Assembly (NCBI GenBank): GCA_964625865.1
Contig: CAZVEV010000345.1
Location: 1-5,824, forward strand
DNA from: CAZVEV01 sp964625865
GTDB taxonomy: Bacteria > Planctomycetota > Phycisphaerae > SM23-33
Length of the DNA: 5,824 bases
Direction: 5' to 3'
Position 1 is the first letter of the stretch. Each line of letters starts with the position of its first letter. Under the pieces are notes generated by a model. The model saw nothing but the letters and a program-made list of their open reading frames with translations. It was not told the origin of the DNA and ran no database searches. Below are positions 4,467-5,824 of this stretch, one piece after another. The position numbers were made by a program, and so were the translations under genes.

Positions 4467-5402
4467 ATGTGCAGGTTCTGCGCCGTGTTCCTCATCGTCA
4501 CCGCCTGCGCCGTTGCTCGCGGTGCGCCGCCTAAGGGAATCGCCGCGCGCTACCCCGGCGACAAGGGCATCTCCCGCGACCGGGCCGTCCTGCTGCACGA
4601 GGACTTCGAGGACGCGACAAAGGTCTTCGACAAGAAGCGCTGGCCCGACATATCGAACAAGGCCGGCGCCCTGAAGCTCGTCCGCGACAAGGCCAACGTC
4701 CACAACGGGGCCCAGGCGCTTCAGGTCACCGCCACGCTGGGCAAGAACACGGGAGGCCACCTGTTTCGGCGCTTCAGGGAGGGCCATGAAACGATGCATG
4801 CGCGGTACTGCGTGAAGTTTGCCAAGGACATCGACTACATCCACCATTTCGTTCACATGGTAGCCCAGTTGCCCCCGACGCGCTGGCCCACGGGCGGGGC
4901 GGGGCTCAGGCCGGCCGGCGACAAGAAGTTCTCGGTGGCCGTCGAGCCGCACGGAAAGTGGGGCAAGTACCCGCCCCCGGGGGGATGGAGCTTCTACAAC
5001 TACTGGTGGAAGATGCCGCGTTCGAGGGACGGCATGTACTGGGGGGTGGCGCTGAGCAAGACCGCCTACGCCGTGCCCAAACGCGGGCAGTGGTATTGCG
5101 TGGAGTTCATGGCCCGGTGCAACACGCCTTCCAGGCCGGACGGCGAGGCGGCGGTCTGGATCGATGGCAAGCAGTTGGCCCACCACAAGGGCATCAACTG
5201 GCGATCGAGCGCCAAGCTCAAGCTCAACGCCTTCTGGCTGATGCTCTACGTCACCGATCGCTGGGCCAAACGCAACAAGACCAACACCGTCTGGTTCGAC
5301 GACGTGGTGGTCGCCACCGAGTACATCGGCCCGCCCGCACCTCGTCGCGCGGAGTCCGGTGCCGCCCAACGCCGTAGTGCTATCCCGCGCAGCGGGCGAT
5401 AG
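4467..5402 (+). CDS. Secreted jelly-roll protein, possibly polysaccharide-binding or lyase-like
   Basis: A 311-residue exported protein. Residues 1-19 form a short Sec-type signal with a possible cleavage after ARG. VTAC at 11-14 also fits a lipobox, so it could instead be a lipoprotein. The mature part from about 41 to 289 looks like one concanavalin-type beta-sandwich. It opens with LLHEDFED (42-49), has Trp/Tyr-rich central strands (WSFYNYWWKM, YWGVAL, GQWYCVEFMARCN), then AAVWIDGKQL, and ends with VWFDDVVVATEYIGP (275-289). That terminal strand is common in planctomycete and Bacteroidetes proteins related to glucanases and polysaccharide lyases (PL14/PL20-like folds). I see no confident catalytic residues, so binding alone is possible. 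The last 22 residues are low-complexity. ATG 4467 has AGGGAG (4455-4460) 6 bases upstream. The stop overlaps the convergent gene by 23 bases. Confidence 0.82.
   Translation: MCRFCAVFLIVTACAVARGAPPKGIAARYPGDKGISRDRAVLLHEDFEDATKVFDKKRWPDISNKAGALKLVRDKANVHNGAQALQVTATLGKNTGGHLFRRFREGHETMHARYCVKFAKDIDYIHHFVHMVAQLPPTRWPTGGAGLRPAGDKKFSVAVEPHGKWGKYPPPGGWSFYNYWWKMPRSRDGMYWGVALSKTAYAVPKRGQWYCVEFMARCNTPSRPDGEAAVWIDGKQLAHHKGINWRSSAKLKLNAFWLMLYVTDRWAKRNKTNTVWFDDVVVATEYIGPPAPRRAESGAAQRRSAIPRSGR
5380..5402. terminator. Hairpin containing both convergent stop codons
   Basis: CTATC (5380-5384) pairs with GATAG (5398-5402), and CCGC (5385-5388) pairs with GCGG (5392-5395). The loop is GCA and there is a two-base bulge. 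The outer bases are the stop codons of the two converging genes: TAG of the plus gene at 5400-5402, and TAG of the minus gene read from 5382 to 5380. The position suits a bidirectional terminator, but neither side has a run of T, so intrinsic termination is unproven. Confidence 0.4.
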
Positions 5403-5640
5403 CCTCGGCGGCCTTGCGGTCAAAGTACTTGCGTCGCGCGGCCAACTCAGCCGGCGTCAGGCGACGCCTGCCGACAGCATCCATCCACTGGTGCGTGGGC
5501 ACCTCGACCGGGCGGGCCGCCCTGCCGACGGTGCGCCGGACCAGGTCGATCCAATGCACCCACAGCGAGTAGGCGAAGACCGATTCGCGCCGGCGCCCCA
5601 GCCGGGCCGGGGCCCGAACGTCCGGTTTGTAATCCGCCAT
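5380..5640 (-). CDS. Small hypothetical protein, convergent
   Basis: An 86-residue protein read from 5640 to 5380. The start is strongly supported: GGGAGG (5652 to 5647) lies 6 bases before the ATG. The sequence has an N-terminal basic stretch (RAPARLGRRR), a middle hydrophobic and aromatic segment (VFAYSLWVHWIDLV at about 21-34) that is too polar for a clear membrane helix, and a C-terminal helix rich in Ala, Arg and Glu (LTPAELAARRKYFDRKAAEAIARC). I do not recognise the family. It overlaps the 3' end of the jelly-roll gene by 23 bases in convergent orientation. It may be a small helical, possibly DNA- or RNA-binding, protein, but nothing proves this. Confidence 0.7.
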   Translation of the reverse strand: MADYKPDVRAPARLGRRRESVFAYSLWVHWIDLVRRTVGRAARPVEVPTHQWMDAVGRRRLTPAELAARRKYFDRKAAEAIARCAG

Positions 5641-5688
5641 CGCATACCTCCCGCGCCGGCCCCCGCACGGCGCACATGCCTCCCAGGG

Positions 5689-5702
5689 GAAACATACGTT
5701 TC
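5689..5702 (-). promoter_or_regulatory. AT-rich dyad upstream of the minus-strand gene
   Basis: GAAAC (5689-5693) and GTTTC (5698-5702) form a dyad around ATAC, 49 bases upstream of the minus-strand start. It is the only AT-rich spot in the upstream region. On the minus strand it contains TATGTT (5696 to 5691), a possible -10 box, although no matching -35 is visible. It could be a promoter core, an operator or chance. The rest of 5653-5824 shows no feature I can support. Confidence 0.25.
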
Positions 5703-5824
5703 GTCAGCCGCCGCGGCCAGAAGTCCGGGCCAGGCGGGGGCAAGATCCCACCGCCGCGGCGAGGTGTTTTCGGGGGCGGATTTCCACGATCCGTCGGGCA
5801 GCCGGACCCTCCAGCACGCGTTTG

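Noticed and set aside
4131..5423. Long minus-strand open frame across the scaffold gap
   Set aside because: It reads through the Ns and the poly-G tract and is antisense to a well-supported secreted protein gene.
5733..5755. Imperfect hairpin (GGCGG/CCGCC with a CAAGAT core) resembling the AAGAT core of the REP-like units
   Set aside because: It has no GTAG or CTAC at its foot and has a mismatched stem. It may be a decayed copy, but the support is too thin.
5704..5823. Possible 3' end of another minus-strand gene (stop at 5706 to 5704)
   Set aside because: About 39 codons are open to the window edge, but no motif is visible and other frames are also open. It cannot be distinguished from chance.

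Overview
This is a GC-rich bacterial window, probably from a planctomycete (Phycisphaerae-like) and probably from a draft or metagenome assembly. The assignment rests on the style of the proteins: a zinc ribbon fused to HEAT repeats, a secreted jelly-roll protein ending in a WFDD strand, and small Cys-rich proteins. It also rests on long intergenic regions full of REP-like hairpins. No marker gene is present, so the phylum is an inference. A run of ten Ns at 4316-4325, flanked by G and C homopolymers, marks a scaffold join. The order of genes on either side of that join is less certain than the rest.

Left part (1-1153): two tandem paralogous small zinc-ribbon genes (3-197 and 217-405) are followed by about 750 bases without a credible gene. 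That region holds a long imperfect hairpin (678-750) and a perfect 81-base direct repeat (819-899 and 907-987). Each repeat copy contains two head-to-head REP-like units. Each unit is a GTAG tetranucleotide followed by an 8-bp stem and a TCT loop. A sigma70-type promoter candidate precedes the next gene.

Middle part (1154-4216): all genes are on the plus strand. A zinc-ribbon/HEAT-repeat protein is followed by exonuclease III (xth). The xth start codon sits 7 bases after a perfect TATAAT with no ribosome-binding site, so its mRNA may be leaderless. Sixteen bases downstream, and probably in the same operon, is a single-domain phospholipase D-type nuclease resembling the mitoPLD/Zucchini group. 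A stand-alone HNH endonuclease follows behind its own promoter candidate. Three nucleases in a row suggest a nucleic-acid repair or processing neighbourhood, but no defence system or mobile element is evident.

Right part (4217-5824): a poly-G tract and scaffold gap are followed by a second, different pair of GTAG-type hairpin repeats (4351-4423). Next is a secreted jelly-roll protein that may act on polysaccharide. A small conserved-looking hypothetical gene lies on the minus strand and converges on it. The two convergent genes overlap by 23 bases, and their two stop codons form the two ends of one hairpin. The last 180 bases hold the upstream region of the minus-strand gene and nothing else that can be called firmly.

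The most notable content is the intergenic repeat structure: two families of GTAG-headed palindromes arranged as inverted pairs. I see no complete undescribed multi-gene system.
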